A stretch of 64,000 bases of DNA from contig NZ_JAYXKP010000003.1 of NCBI RefSeq assembly GCF_036039175.1, positions 218,082-282,081 of the forward strand, given 5' to 3'. Made by a program: the position numbers and the translations under genes. The notes below the pieces were generated by a model, which was not told where the DNA came from, made no database searches, and saw only the letters and a list, made by a program, of their open reading frames with translations. Of the stretch, positions 18,672 through 27,430 are shown piece after piece (within the stretch, counting starts at the first letter, position 1; the number at the start of each line of letters is the position of its first letter). The DNA comes from Marinilactibacillus sp036039175 (GTDB taxonomy: Bacteria; Bacillota; Bacilli; Lactobacillales; Carnobacteriaceae_A).

Positions 18672-18893
18672 ATGATGCAGTTATATCATTTATTAATGAT
18701 AGCAACGGACAGTACTATGGAAATCACAGAATATTCTACTAGTAATATGGCAGATATAATGTATTATCTCTATTTATTCTGAAATTTCTTTGTTCAAGTA
18801 GCGCCAATATTGATTCTATTATTTATTGCTCGAATCGTGTGGTTTATTTATCAACTGGAACTCGATAAATACGATGACCGACACTCTACATAA
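18672..18893 (+). pseudogene. Small membrane-protein gene interrupted by in-frame UGA
   Basis: A GGAGGG site precedes two ATG codons. The frame reads MMQLYHLLMIATDST and on to LYLF, then meets TGA (18780-18782). It continues in the same frame, NFFVQVAPILILLFIARIV and a charged tail, to a TAA at 18891-18893. Without the TGA it would be one 73-residue protein with a C-terminal membrane helix. A Trp (TGG) at the TGA position fits the aromatic context. It has its own promoter-like TGCTATACT near 18644 and a strong terminator. It could be a nonsense mutation, a sequencing error, or a 36-residue peptide that is made deliberately. Confidence 0.55.
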
Positions 18894-18903
18894 TGATTGA
18901 TAC

Positions 18904-18954
18904 AAAAAGATACCTTCGAGTTCCTATAACATAAGGATTCGAAGGTATCTTTTT
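18904..18954. terminator. Bidirectional terminator
   Basis: Stem AAAGATACCTTCGA with its complement and T-runs on both sides, between the interrupted small gene and the convergent DUF4385 gene. Confidence 0.8.
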
Positions 18955-18959
18955 GAGTT

Positions 18960-19415
18960 TTAACCGTATTTTTTCTGATGCGCTTTTTTCAATTTCAGAT
19001 AATCTTCGTCTTCTCGAACAATAATCCATTTCTTTTCAAAGATAGCAGCGGATTCGGCCTTTTCTTCATCAATATCTCGCTCTTTCACTTCGCCATCTTT
19101 GTCGTACTTCTTGCCGCCTTTATAATTCGCGTAACGACGAGCGCGCGTATAACCCATTTGAATGAATTTTCTTGCCATATCCATCCCTACGAAATCGTCT
19201 GCTTCCTTGTAATCCAAATACATCTGATAAATTTTCTCAGAAGATTCTTTGGCGATCTCAGGCGTTTTAAAGCGCCAGTGGGGAAGAATCTCGCCTTTAT
19301 AAGGCTCTACCATCAATACGCCTTGTTCTCCTCGACCGACTCTGTAGAGCTCTGGTTGTTCGCGGAAATCAATATTATCGAAATCCAAATCATAGTCAAA
19401 TGCCACTCTCTTCAC
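18960..19415 (-). CDS. DUF4385 family protein
   Basis: 151 residues, cytoplasmic, very charged. The conserved blocks of this family are clear: RVGRGEQGVLMVEPYKGEI, PHWRFKTPEIA, DDFVGMDMARKFIQMGY and TRARRYANYKGGKKY. The function of the family is not established; the dense basic and aromatic conserved residues would fit nucleic acid or nucleotide binding, but that is a guess. Monocistronic. Confidence 0.85.
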   Translation of the reverse strand: MKRVAFDYDLDFDNIDFREQPELYRVGRGEQGVLMVEPYKGEILPHWRFKTPEIAKESSEKIYQMYLDYKEADDFVGMDMARKFIQMGYTRARRYANYKGGKKYDKDGEVKERDIDEEKAESAAIFEKKWIIVREDEDYLKLKKAHQKKYG

Positions 19416-19519
19416 CCCGTCTATTTATGTAATCCGTTCATGAATCTCCCGTTTCTTCTACCCTACTTTAATTCACTATTCGAATCAACTTTGTTGTTTT
19501 CATTCGTTCTCTTAAATAG

Positions 19520-19566
19520 AAAAACCGAAAACAAGTCCCGCTTTTTTGCGGTCTCGCCTTCGGTTT
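19520..19566 (-). terminator. Terminator of DUF4349 lipoprotein gene
   Basis: Outer stem CCGAA/TTCGG and inner CCGC/GCGG around a six-base loop, ending in GGTTTTTC on the minus strand. Confidence 0.55.
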
Positions 19567-19576
19567 ATGGCTTTAA

Positions 19577-20467
19577 CTATTTGTCATGCTTTGTTCTCTT
19601 TTTATGAACGTAGTAACCAATCCAGATAATCAGACCAATTCCAATCAGAAACGGCAAAGCATAGATCAAACCGATAATCAGATTTTGTAACACATAGTAA
19701 AAGGCATATGCAGAATCAACTAGTGCTTCCTGAATGCGTTCAAGGAATGGCCTATTTTCTCTTTCTCCAGAAATCCGTGGACGTTCTGACAGACTGACTT
19801 CAACCCTTGTATAATCGGCCAGACTGTCGTAGTTGTCTAGTACTGTCTGTAAAGATTCTCTTTCTGAAATCGTTTCCGAAAGACTGTTTTCAATCTGAAT
19901 AATATCTTCTATCGATTCTGCTTGTTCTAGCAAAGTATTCAATCGTTCTTCTTTGTTTCTGAGTACATTGACTCTGGATTCTGTATCCGTATAGTTTTGC
20001 GTTACATCTTCTGTACCCACATTTTCGTTTAGTTTGACGGCATCGATACCGTCTAACTCTCCTAAAAAGCCTTCAAGCGATTCGGTTGGAATGCGCAAAG
20101 TATAGTACCCATCACGGTACACACGGTTCGAATCATCCATATAGTTTCCAGTAGACTGATTGGACTGCTCAACAAATCCGCTGAACTCTGTCACCTTATT
20201 CATGATATACGTATTGCTTTCTTCAAAGTCCAGTGTTTCATAATCTCGATAAACGAACCTGATGACTTTTTCTCCAATCAAAATTCCTCCATCGTCGGTA
20301 TTCGTTGTACTTTCTTCTGTTTCAGAATCCCACATGTCTCCAGAAAAATCATCCGTCACTGCTTCTTCCGTAGACATATCGCTCTCTGAATAATCCGTTC
20401 CCCCTGAACAACCCGCTAACAAAATGCCTAATCCTATTCCTGCCACAAGCCACTTCTTTTTGAACAT
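19577..20467 (-). CDS. DUF4349 lipoprotein
   Basis: 296 residues. Lipoprotein signal with lipobox LLAGC (Cys20), an acidic Ser/Thr/Glu-rich linker (about 21-65), then the DUF4349 domain: KVIRFVYRDYETLDFEES, YTLRIPTESLEGFL, and a coiled coil (about 150-215) with VNVLRNKEERLNTLLEQAE. One membrane helix (about 260-285) and a basic tail YYVHKKRTKHDK end it. Thus both ends contact the membrane, with the domain outside. In other bacteria DUF4349 proteins are envelope proteins of unclear role, sometimes described as anti-sigma-like; no sigma gene is adjacent. Confidence 0.85.
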   Translation of the reverse strand: MFKKKWLVAGIGLGILLAGCSGGTDYSESDMSTEEAVTDDFSGDMWDSETEESTTNTDDGGILIGEKVIRFVYRDYETLDFEESNTYIMNKVTEFSGFVEQSNQSTGNYMDDSNRVYRDGYYTLRIPTESLEGFLGELDGIDAVKLNENVGTEDVTQNYTDTESRVNVLRNKEERLNTLLEQAESIEDIIQIENSLSETISERESLQTVLDNYDSLADYTRVEVSLSERPRISGERENRPFLERIQEALVDSAYAFYYVLQNLIIGLIYALPFLIGIGLIIWIGYYVHKKRTKHDK

Positions 20468-20597
20468 GAGACTTCCCCCTTAGATAGACTATGTATTGCT
20501 TAATACAATTTTATCAGAAGGATTTTGATATAGATAGCGCTTTATCAAATAGGACGTCTACTAGTGATTCGCTTTATTTATTCATACACATCCTATA

Positions 20598-20626
20598 TTG
20601 CTCAATGTTTTTCATTCCTCTATACT
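20598..20626 (+). promoter_or_regulatory. Promoter of DUF3267 gene
   Basis: TTGCTC and TATACT with a 17-base spacer, about 60 bases before the start codon. Confidence 0.6.
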
Positions 20627-20687
20627 TTTATGTATAAGGTCTAAGTGACCTGTACATATAAAACTAAGAGAAAAGAGATGATTTTGC

Positions 20688-21242
20688 ATGACCTTGATAA
20701 AAGCTTACAACCTGATGGAAAATAAGAAAGTGATTTTCTGGCTGAATGTGATTTCTATTCCTTTGATTTTTTTGTTTATATTTTTGTTTACAACCTTATT
20801 ATATGTCTTTTATGGAAACGAAGATTTCGGTGTATCCATGAATTTTGGTCTAATGGATTTCGTTATATTTTTATTGTTCTTTTTTTTATTAATTGTAGTG
20901 CACGAACTGATTCACGGTGCTTTTTTCAAACTGTTTCATCCAGAAGGAAAGGTAAAGTTTGGATTCAAGAACGGAATGGCTTATGCGACGAGTCCTAATT
21001 CCTTTTACACAAGAGGACAATTTATTCTGATCTGTCTGGCACCTTTTGTTTTGATTTCTTCGGCACTCATGGGTTACGCTCTATTTTCTCTAAATACGTC
21101 TATTCCGTTGATTTTTCTAGCATCCTGCCATGCAGCCAGTTGTGTCGGAGACTTTTACTGGGTCTTTTTGATTTCTCGACAAGGTGGAGATATCCGTGTT
21201 CAAGATACTGAAGTGGGCATGTCTATTTATATGAAAGACTAA
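20688..21242 (+). CDS. DUF3267 membrane metalloprotease-like protein
   Basis: 184 residues with about four membrane helices. HELIHG in the second helix is an HExxH zinc-binding motif, and a GMAYATSPNSFYTRGQF block follows, as in DUF3267 proteins (putative zincins related to site-2 type proteases). A third zinc ligand may be among the later polar residues such as CHAASCVGDFYW. Substrate is not known; intramembrane proteolysis or a spore/envelope role has been proposed for the family in general. It is the first of three co-oriented genes, but a hairpin after it suggests it is mainly transcribed alone. Confidence 0.8.
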   Translation: MTLIKAYNLMENKKVIFWLNVISIPLIFLFIFLFTTLLYVFYGNEDFGVSMNFGLMDFVIFLLFFFLLIVVHELIHGAFFKLFHPEGKVKFGFKNGMAYATSPNSFYTRGQFILICLAPFVLISSALMGYALFSLNTSIPLIFLASCHAASCVGDFYWVFLISRQGGDIRVQDTEVGMSIYMKD

Positions 21243-21243
21243 T

Positions 21244-21271
21244 ACTTTTTAGATAGATCTACCTAAAAAGT
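21244..21271 (+). terminator. Near-perfect palindrome after DUF3267 gene
   Basis: Arms ACTTTTTAGATAGA and TCTACCTAAAAAGT pair with a single mismatch. It lies one base after the stop codon. The following sequence TTGTAATT is only weakly T-rich, so it is either a poor terminator or a protein site. Confidence 0.4.
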
Positions 21272-21355
21272 TGTAATTAATAAAAAACAGCGTTGTTATA
21301 GACTTGTTTTTTTGACTATTTTCAAAAGTTTATATTTAAAGTAGGAGGATTTTCA

Positions 21356-21820
21356 ATGACAGATATAGAAAAATATTGGCATAGTTATGCCGAATCTAAT
21401 GGATTAACATTAAAGACGCCTGATTCTTGGATGTTTGGTGATGGTAGCAAAGCCTTAGGTGACGAATTAGTCAATTTAGTTTTGTCAGGAAAAAAGACAG
21501 GTACGTGCGCTGCAAAAGAAAGTTATATAGTCGAAAAAGAAGCTATTCCCAAAGTTGGACAGTATGATATTATTTTGAATGGTGACAGCAAACCTGTAGC
21601 AATCATAAAATATACAAAAATTGAAGAAATACCTATGAACCAAGTGAGTAAAGCTTTTGCTATCTCAGAAGGAGAAGGAGATTTAACTTACGAATATTGG
21701 TATAAAGAACATGAAATTTTTTTTATAAATGAGTTTAGGGACTATGGGTTAACCTATACACCCGAAATTATTTTGGTTTGCCAAAATTTTGAAGTTGTAT
21801 TTCCAAATATAACTCACTAA
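21356..21820 (+). CDS. ASCH domain protein
   Basis: 154 residues, cytoplasmic. Conserved features of the ASCH fold are visible: WMFGDGSKALGDELVNLVLSGKKTGTC early on, a central sheet with KVGQYDIILNGDSKPVAIIKYT, and the EGEGDLTYEYWYKEH block. ASCH domains resemble PUA folds and bind RNA or nucleosides; some hydrolyse N4-acetylcytidine. This one is of the longer DUF984-like kind. AGGAGG precedes the start. No clear functional partner is adjacent. Confidence 0.85.
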   Translation: MTDIEKYWHSYAESNGLTLKTPDSWMFGDGSKALGDELVNLVLSGKKTGTCAAKESYIVEKEAIPKVGQYDIILNGDSKPVAIIKYTKIEEIPMNQVSKAFAISEGEGDLTYEYWYKEHEIFFINEFRDYGLTYTPEIILVCQNFEVVFPNITH

Positions 21821-21950
21821 TAGAAAATAAAAATCGAACAGTATATAGACTAGTGACATCGTTGATTTTACTAGCTTACCTTTTGTCTCTATGTATCTCA
21901 TCTGGTATGATGGAATTCAATCAGTTATTTCATCAAAGGGGAGAGTCATC

Positions 21951-22553
21951 ATGAATACACGTAACATTGAACTACAAAACCAGCATTTGGATCAAAACGA
22001 CGAGAATGTGCAGAACTATTTATCGTTATATGACCAGCATGATGAAGCACCTTACCTGTCTCCAGGCCGCGATTTAAACGCTTGGTTAAAAGATATTGAG
22101 ATTGGTTCGGCCTCACTTGTACCGAAAAGAAATATGGTTCGTTTAGAAGAAGGTATCCTGCCTGGTCATTTAATCTTGCTTTGGAGAATCAGCTTTTCAA
22201 CATTTACAAACGAAAGTGGTTTTCCAAAATACTTTGAATATACATATGGAATCAATGCTGAACAAGCTCTTGAGGACGTATTAGAAAAACACTATGCTAA
22301 AGAATTATCTTCAATGGAGTCCTTAACGCATCTAAACGCTGCACAACTAAAAGCTTTACTAAAAGACAAAAACGCAACTGGCTATTCCACTTTGACTAAG
22401 GGACAATTGATGGACCGCGTCAGAAGCGCTTATCTTGAAGACGAACTTGAAACATTGTTCAACATTCGTGGCTATATGTTGACCTCAATCGGTCTTTCCC
22501 TGCTTGGGAAATATCCTGAAATTATAGATAAGCATCCTAAGAAGAAGTTTTAA
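21951..22553 (+). CDS. SAP-domain protein of unknown function
   Basis: 200 residues. The C-terminal half holds a SAP-like motif, LTHLNAAQLKALLKDKNATG and TKGQLMDRV (about 125-160), a helix-extension-helix fold that usually binds nucleic acids. The N-terminal half is soluble and has an SPGRDLNAWLKDIEIG block. I start it at 21951 because GGGGAG lies just upstream; the longer frame has no such site. A strong terminator follows. Role unknown. Confidence 0.7.
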   Translation: MNTRNIELQNQHLDQNDENVQNYLSLYDQHDEAPYLSPGRDLNAWLKDIEIGSASLVPKRNMVRLEEGILPGHLILLWRISFSTFTNESGFPKYFEYTYGINAEQALEDVLEKHYAKELSSMESLTHLNAAQLKALLKDKNATGYSTLTKGQLMDRVRSAYLEDELETLFNIRGYMLTSIGLSLLGKYPEIIDKHPKKKF

Positions 22554-22573
22554 AATGAACTTTACTGATCATC

Positions 22574-22620
22574 AAAAATAGAGGAACCCAGACTGTACAA
22601 CATCTGGCTTCCTCTATTTT
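22574..22620. terminator. Bidirectional terminator
   Basis: Stem AAAATAGAGGAA/TTCCTCTATTTT with inner CCAGA/TCTGG, between the SAP-domain gene and the convergent sugar operon. Confidence 0.85.
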
Positions 22621-23672
22621 CAGTTTATTCTATCAGGATAATTCAATGTTTCCCATATACCATATAGATAACTCGCACCTAATGATCGATCATACAATCC
22701 GTACCCCGGTTTTCCTTTCTCTCCAAAGATCATGCGTCCATGATCAGGTCTCATATAACCGCTATATTGGTGTTTTTTCAGTAAACTCATAACTTTAACC
22801 ATATCGATTGAGCCATAATTTGACGCATGTGCTGTCTCTTCAAAGCTTGTATCCTTATGCAATTGAACATTCCGCACATGCATAAAATGAACTTTTTTCA
22901 TACTCAAGTATTCATCCAACATGTTATAGATGTTATTCTCCTTACCAACCCCAAGTGAACCTGTGCAAAACGTGATGCCATTAGATGGACTTGTTGATAT
23001 TTCAAACAAACGTTTATATGATTCTTTATTCTTGATAATTCTTGGTAATCCAAAAATGCTGTAAGGTGGATCATCTGGGTGAATCGCCATTTTGATTCCT
23101 ACTTCTTCTGCAACAGGTAAGATGTTCTGAAGAAAATAGGTTAAGTTTTCCCAGAGTCTTTCCTCATCCACAGATTCGTATTGATCCATCAATTCTTTTA
23201 AAGCTTCATATTCGTAAGACTCATCCCAGCCGGGAAGAGAAATCGACTGATTTAGAGGATCTAATTTCTCTAACGCTTTTTCATCTAGCGCAAGTGAACT
23301 GGATCCATCTTTGTTTAGAAAGTCCAAAGTTGTTCTTGTCCAATCAAAGATAGGCATAAAGTTATAACAAATGACCTTAACGCCTTGTTCAGCTAAATTC
23401 TTGATAGTCTGCTGATAATTTCTTATCCAAGTATCTTTTGTTTCCAAGCCTAATTTGATATCTTCATGAATGGGTACACTCTCTATCACTTCTAATGTTA
23501 ACTGATTATTCTCTATTTCATTCCTTAACTCTTTGATATCTTTGGTCGGCCATACCTCTCCTACAGGGATAGAGTATAAAGCACTAACAATCCCTTTCAT
23601 GTTAGGAATTTGTCTGATGTAGTCTAGTTTCACTTTATCACTTTGTCCATACCATCTAAACCCTAGTTTCAT
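22620..23672 (-). CDS. uxuA: Mannonate dehydratase
   Basis: 350 residues, the usual size. It removes water from D-mannonate to give 2-keto-3-deoxygluconate in glucuronate breakdown. Conserved blocks: MKLGFRWYGQSDKV, VICYNFMPIFDWTRT, MAIHPDDPP, GITFCTGSLGV (metal-binding Cys region), FMHVRNV and GYMRPDHGRMI. All metal ligands of the family appear present. It is the last gene of an operon after a PTS permease and a GH1 enzyme. Partners such as uxuB and uxaC are not in the window, so the operon may feed a pathway encoded elsewhere. Confidence 0.95.
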   Translation of the reverse strand: MKLGFRWYGQSDKVKLDYIRQIPNMKGIVSALYSIPVGEVWPTKDIKELRNEIENNQLTLEVIESVPIHEDIKLGLETKDTWIRNYQQTIKNLAEQGVKVICYNFMPIFDWTRTTLDFLNKDGSSSLALDEKALEKLDPLNQSISLPGWDESYEYEALKELMDQYESVDEERLWENLTYFLQNILPVAEEVGIKMAIHPDDPPYSIFGLPRIIKNKESYKRLFEISTSPSNGITFCTGSLGVGKENNIYNMLDEYLSMKKVHFMHVRNVQLHKDTSFEETAHASNYGSIDMVKVMSLLKKHQYSGYMRPDHGRMIFGEKGKPGYGLYDRSLGASYLYGIWETLNYPDRIN

Positions 23673-23721
23673 AGTCCCTCCGTTGATCTATATTTTTTGC
23701 TTTTTCAACCGTTCACTCTAG

Positions 23722-25029
23722 CTAATCATTGCTCATTTCAGCTTGTGCTCTTGTCACACGCTCGCTGATTTTAATAAAAGGCATATACAGGAATATTCCA
23801 AACACTATGATAGCTAGTTGAACAAGAACGGCTTTCCAATCACCTGCTGTGGTTAAGTAAGCGTTCATTAAAGGAGGTGTCGTCCAAGGGACCATTATCA
23901 CTGATTTCCCTATGAAACCAAGAGCAGTAGCAAAGTAAGCCACTATAATACCTATCGCAGGCAATAATACGAAAGGAATCATCATCGGAAGGTTAAATAC
24001 AATTGGAAATCCAAAAATCATTGGTTCATTAATATTAAATATACCGGGTGCTAAAGAAATACTTGTGACCTCTCTTGATGATTTCAATTTACCGAAAATC
24101 AATATAGAGATCATCAGTGCAACTGTAGATCCAGTTCCTCCAATCATCCCAAATGTTGATAGAAATGAGTTAGTGATAATATTCGGTGCTTCTTCTCCTG
24201 CTCCAAATGCAAGCATGTTTTCATTCATATTTTGTAGTGTCAAGGGATCAAGTATTGCTCCATTAACTACTGTCGCGTGAATTCCTATAGTAAATAAAAA
24301 ATTCGAAAAACTATAAATGATCACAGTCCCAATTAAACTAGTATTAATTTTACGTAGAGGTTCTTGAATTACATTTGTTATTAGTTCAATTAAGTTTGTA
24401 TCAAATACACTAATTAAAAGTGCGGAGACTATTCCAAAAAAACTTAGTGTTATCAATGTAGGTAGCATAACTGTAAAAGATCTACTAACTGCAGGTGGAA
24501 CGCCGTCGCCTAAATTAATTTGTAATTTTTTCAAACTCGAAATTTTCATAAAAATCTCAGTAGCTAATAGTCCAACAATAATTCCGGAGAACATTCCGGT
24601 AGTTCCTAAGTTGTTGAACGTCAGACCACCCGATACTAGTGCTGCTTCACCAGTTTCAACAACATTCATAGAAACCGTTGTTGGCATCATAATAATGAGT
24701 GTTCCGATTGCTATCGCAGCTGATGCTAGAGGATTTTGAAATCCTTTATTTTTAGACAAACTATATGCAATCATAGGAGCAATCAATAAACTGGCAAGAT
24801 TTAACGTTCCATTGGTGATAACCGTACCCCAGACTTTAATACTGTCTAAACTTTCTCCGGTAAAAAACCAAGGAAAGACGACATTATTCATTAATACAGC
24901 AAGGCCTGCCAGTATAAAGAACGGAATAATAACTGCAAAAGCATCCCTTAAAGATCTAAGATGTACTTGATTACCCAATTTCACTGCGAACATTGTAAAA
25001 CGATCAACAAACGAATTATTTTCTTTCAT
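23722..25029 (-). CDS. PTS EIIC permease, lactose/cellobiose family
   Basis: 435 residues with about ten membrane helices, a CelB-type EIIC. Recognisable parts are the N-terminal amphipathic FAVKLGNQVHLRSLRDAFAV, IGIHATVVNGAILDPL, and GIFNINEPMIFGFPIVFNP-like motif (here FNLPM), which lies in the substrate-binding loop region. It imports and phosphorylates a beta-disaccharide with EIIA and EIIB. Those two subunits are absent here and must come from elsewhere. It lies 10 bases after the GH1 gene. With UxuA next to it the sugar may contain a uronic acid, which is inference. Confidence 0.92.
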   Translation of the reverse strand: MKENNSFVDRFTMFAVKLGNQVHLRSLRDAFAVIIPFFILAGLAVLMNNVVFPWFFTGESLDSIKVWGTVITNGTLNLASLLIAPMIAYSLSKNKGFQNPLASAAIAIGTLIIMMPTTVSMNVVETGEAALVSGGLTFNNLGTTGMFSGIIVGLLATEIFMKISSLKKLQINLGDGVPPAVSRSFTVMLPTLITLSFFGIVSALLISVFDTNLIELITNVIQEPLRKINTSLIGTVIIYSFSNFLFTIGIHATVVNGAILDPLTLQNMNENMLAFGAGEEAPNIITNSFLSTFGMIGGTGSTVALMISILIFGKLKSSREVTSISLAPGIFNINEPMIFGFPIVFNLPMMIPFVLLPAIGIIVAYFATALGFIGKSVIMVPWTTPPLMNAYLTTAGDWKAVLVQLAIIVFGIFLYMPFIKISERVTRAQAEMSND

Positions 25030-25039
25030 TTTTATTCTC

Positions 25040-26425
25040 CTATTCTAGTTCTTCACCATTGGATTGAATAACTTTTTTGAACCAGTCATAACTTTTTTTA
25101 GGTACTCGTTTCATATCTTTTAAATCATGATTGTCTCTGTTTACATAGACTAAACCGTATCTCTTATTCATATCTCCTTTAGAACTTAGAATGTCGATTA
25201 AACCCCAACCTAGATATCCTATAACTTCAACACCATCTTCGAACATTGCATCCTTCATAGCTTGGAGATGCTCTCTATGATAGTTAATTCTATAGTCATC
25301 ATGAATCGGGTTAACACCATCCCAGTTTTCTTTAACGCCTATACCATTCTCAATAGGAAAAACTGGTATTTGGTATCTTTGATACAGCTTATTAAATATA
25401 TCTCTAAACCCTAAAGGATCTATTTGCCATCCCCACTCTGTACTTTTCAAATGTGGATTTGGTTGTTTTCCTTTTTGCATGGCAAAATTAATTGGTGTCT
25501 TTGAATCGACTAAATCGGAATTTAGTGTTGAACTTGCATAGTAACTGAACGAAAGAAAATCACTTTTTAATTTACTTAGCTCGTTTAATTCTTCTGGTGT
25601 AGCGTGCATATTAATACCATTATTTTTTAGAAAAGTTAGAACTTCTTTGCTATAGCGGCCATGAACAAAAGCATCTAATAAATGATAGTTTATAAATTCA
25701 TCCCACTTTCTAGCTAGTAAGATATCTTCTGGTTTGCTTGTTGCCGGATAACTTTCAGAATAAGCCAACATTCCTCCAATTAGACAGTCCGTCTGTTCAT
25801 GGATATAGTTCGCAACTCCTACATGTCCCATCATAACGTTATGGCTGATTTGATAGAGTTCTTCAATCGTTTTTTCACCTTTCATATAACCACTAATATT
25901 GAAGACTTCCGGGACGTGAAATAAATTCTGTTCGTTGAATGTGATCCAGTACTTAACTCTGTCTCCAAATCGTTTGACCATTTCAATCCCAAAATCAACA
26001 AACGCTTTCATTACTTCTTTACTTAAAAAGCCATTATACTTTTCAGCAAGATGTAACGGCATGTCAAAATGATATAGACAAATCATTGGCTCAATCCCTT
26101 TATTAATTAAAGCATCTATAAAGTCACTGTAATATTGAATGCCTTCTTCATTAAAAGCACCATTTCCATTTGGATTCACTCTACTCCAAGATATTTGAAA
26201 GCGATAACAATTCATTCCGATCTCTTTCATCATAGTTAAGTCAGTATCATATTCATGATAATTATCATTTGCTACTTTCCAGTCAGAGAGCATTTCAGTT
26301 GCTTCTCTTACATCATAAACCGAGGCCCCTTTTCCTCCCTCATTCCATCCACCTTCTGTTTGCATACTAGAAACTGAATTTCCCCACAGAAAATTTTTCG
26401 GTAACTTTCTTGATAATTTTTCCAA
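25040..26425 (-). CDS. GH1 6-phospho-beta-glycosidase
   Basis: 461 residues. Acid/base Glu165 lies in ITFNEQN and nucleophile Glu359 in FPIENG. The phosphate-recognition signature S-x6-K-x-Y is met in LSSKGDMNKRY, so it should cut 6-phosphorylated beta-glycosides delivered by the PTS. I start it at a TTG (26423-26425) with AGGAGG seven bases upstream; an ATG 33 bases earlier lacks a site and adds residues not found in the family. First gene of the operon GH1-EIIC-uxuA. Confidence 0.93.
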   Translation of the reverse strand: MEKLSRKLPKNFLWGNSVSSMQTEGGWNEGGKGASVYDVREATEMLSDWKVANDNYHEYDTDLTMMKEIGMNCYRFQISWSRVNPNGNGAFNEEGIQYYSDFIDALINKGIEPMICLYHFDMPLHLAEKYNGFLSKEVMKAFVDFGIEMVKRFGDRVKYWITFNEQNLFHVPEVFNISGYMKGEKTIEELYQISHNVMMGHVGVANYIHEQTDCLIGGMLAYSESYPATSKPEDILLARKWDEFINYHLLDAFVHGRYSKEVLTFLKNNGINMHATPEELNELSKLKSDFLSFSYYASSTLNSDLVDSKTPINFAMQKGKQPNPHLKSTEWGWQIDPLGFRDIFNKLYQRYQIPVFPIENGIGVKENWDGVNPIHDDYRINYHREHLQAMKDAMFEDGVEVIGYLGWGLIDILSSKGDMNKRYGLVYVNRDNHDLKDMKRVPKKSYDWFKKVIQSNGEELE

Positions 26426-26495
26426 TCTTAGTCCTCCTACGTTTTGAATAGCATTCAATAGACAGAAGCTTAATTCATTCGTTATCTATGCTTGT

Positions 26496-26524
26496 ATTCT
26501 AAAATACGTAGGACGTTTTGTCAA
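26496..26524 (-). promoter_or_regulatory. Promoter of GH1-EIIC-uxuA operon with embedded operator
   Basis: Consensus-like TTGACA and TAGAAT with a 17-base spacer on the minus strand. The spacer holds the palindrome AANACGT-N3-ACGTNTT (26503-26519), so a bound repressor would block RNA polymerase directly. The neighbouring FCD-type GntR regulator is the natural candidate. Confidence 0.8.
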
Positions 26525-26532
26525 TTAAAAGA

Positions 26533-26563
26533 TAAAAAAGGACGTATTATATAAATACGTCCT
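26533..26563 (-). terminator. Terminator of FCD-GntR gene, also operator-like
   Basis: Stem AGGACGTAT/ATACGTCCT with a T-run on the minus strand. The stem repeats the ACGTCCTAC part of the operator at 26503-26519, so it may be a second, weaker binding site. Confidence 0.7.
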
Positions 26564-26567
26564 ACCT

Positions 26568-27242
26568 TTAGTCGTTTTCTAATGATATTCGATTATGACT
26601 TATATGAATCAACATTGCTTGTTGTGCTCCAAAACTATCTTTCTTTTTGATATATTCAACGATATCTCTGTGAGATGCTACTGTTTCAGTTTTCATTTTT
26701 TCATTTGTAAAGTGATTATTGTATAGGTTTATAGAATCGCTTATCAGCGGAACAAGATGATACAAAGCCGTATTCCCCGAAGCTTGCGCAATTTTAGCAT
26801 GCAACTTCTGATCAAGTTCTAAATGTCGGGTACCATCTTTCGTTATTTCTTCTTCTAGCTCGATTCGAATATGATCGATTTCTACTAAATCCGACTCAGT
26901 GGCATTTTGAGCTGCTAGTGAGGCAACATAGGGTTCTAAAATAAATCGAATATCAAATAAATCCTTTGTCAGTTTTATTTTATCCTCTAGTGTTGAAAAT
27001 CCCAAAGGATCATCCATTTGTCCTTTCTTCTTGCTAATAAACGTTCCTGATCCTTGCTTAACCTCGAGTATATTACGAGATTTTAGCATCTTGATTGATT
27101 CACGAATGGTGTTTCTACTTACTTTTAATTGTTGAGCGAGTTCGAACTCGTTAGGGAGTCTGTCCCCAACTTGTAGATTTTGTTCTTCTATCAACGCTTT
27201 GATTTTTTCGGTAGTGCTTTCAACCAATGTTATGTATTCCAT
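26568..27242 (-). CDS. GntR-family regulator, FadR/FCD subfamily
   Basis: 224 residues. N-terminal winged helix (about 8-72; LKVSRNTIRESIKML, KQGSGTFI) and an all-helical FCD domain (about 90-215) with the metal-binding pattern of this class: Asp in FDIRFILEP, His in KLHAKIAQASGN and late His residues in ASHRDIVEYIKK. Members such as UxuR and ExuR sense uronic acid intermediates. Its position upstream of an operon containing uxuA supports a similar role as a local repressor. Confidence 0.9.
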   Translation of the reverse strand: MEYITLVESTTEKIKALIEEQNLQVGDRLPNEFELAQQLKVSRNTIRESIKMLKSRNILEVKQGSGTFISKKKGQMDDPLGFSTLEDKIKLTKDLFDIRFILEPYVASLAAQNATESDLVEIDHIRIELEEEITKDGTRHLELDQKLHAKIAQASGNTALYHLVPLISDSINLYNNHFTNEKMKTETVASHRDIVEYIKKKDSFGAQQAMLIHISHNRISLEND

Positions 27243-27430
27243 ATGATTAGTCTCCTGTAGTAAGTTTCACTCTATTATAAATACTATATATTTTTGCTTA
27301 GCTTTAATAATAGTATGTTTTATTGTTTAAGAGTACTCTAAATATACCATGTCGATTTTATGAAGAAAACTATTGCATATATATATAATGCTTGATCAAT
27401 TGAATGATTTGAATCTAACTTCTTTGTAGT

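Noticed and set aside
18780..18782. UGA read as selenocysteine
   Set aside because: No bacterial SECIS-like hairpin is apparent just after the codon and no redox motif surrounds it; Trp loss fits better.
18978..19607. 209-residue open frame on the plus strand
   Set aside because: It lies antisense over the DUF4385 gene and runs through a terminator of the DUF4349 gene; the opposite frame has a recognised family.
21244..21271. Palindrome as a transposon end
   Set aside because: It is single, lies right after a stop codon and has no matching partner or target duplication nearby.
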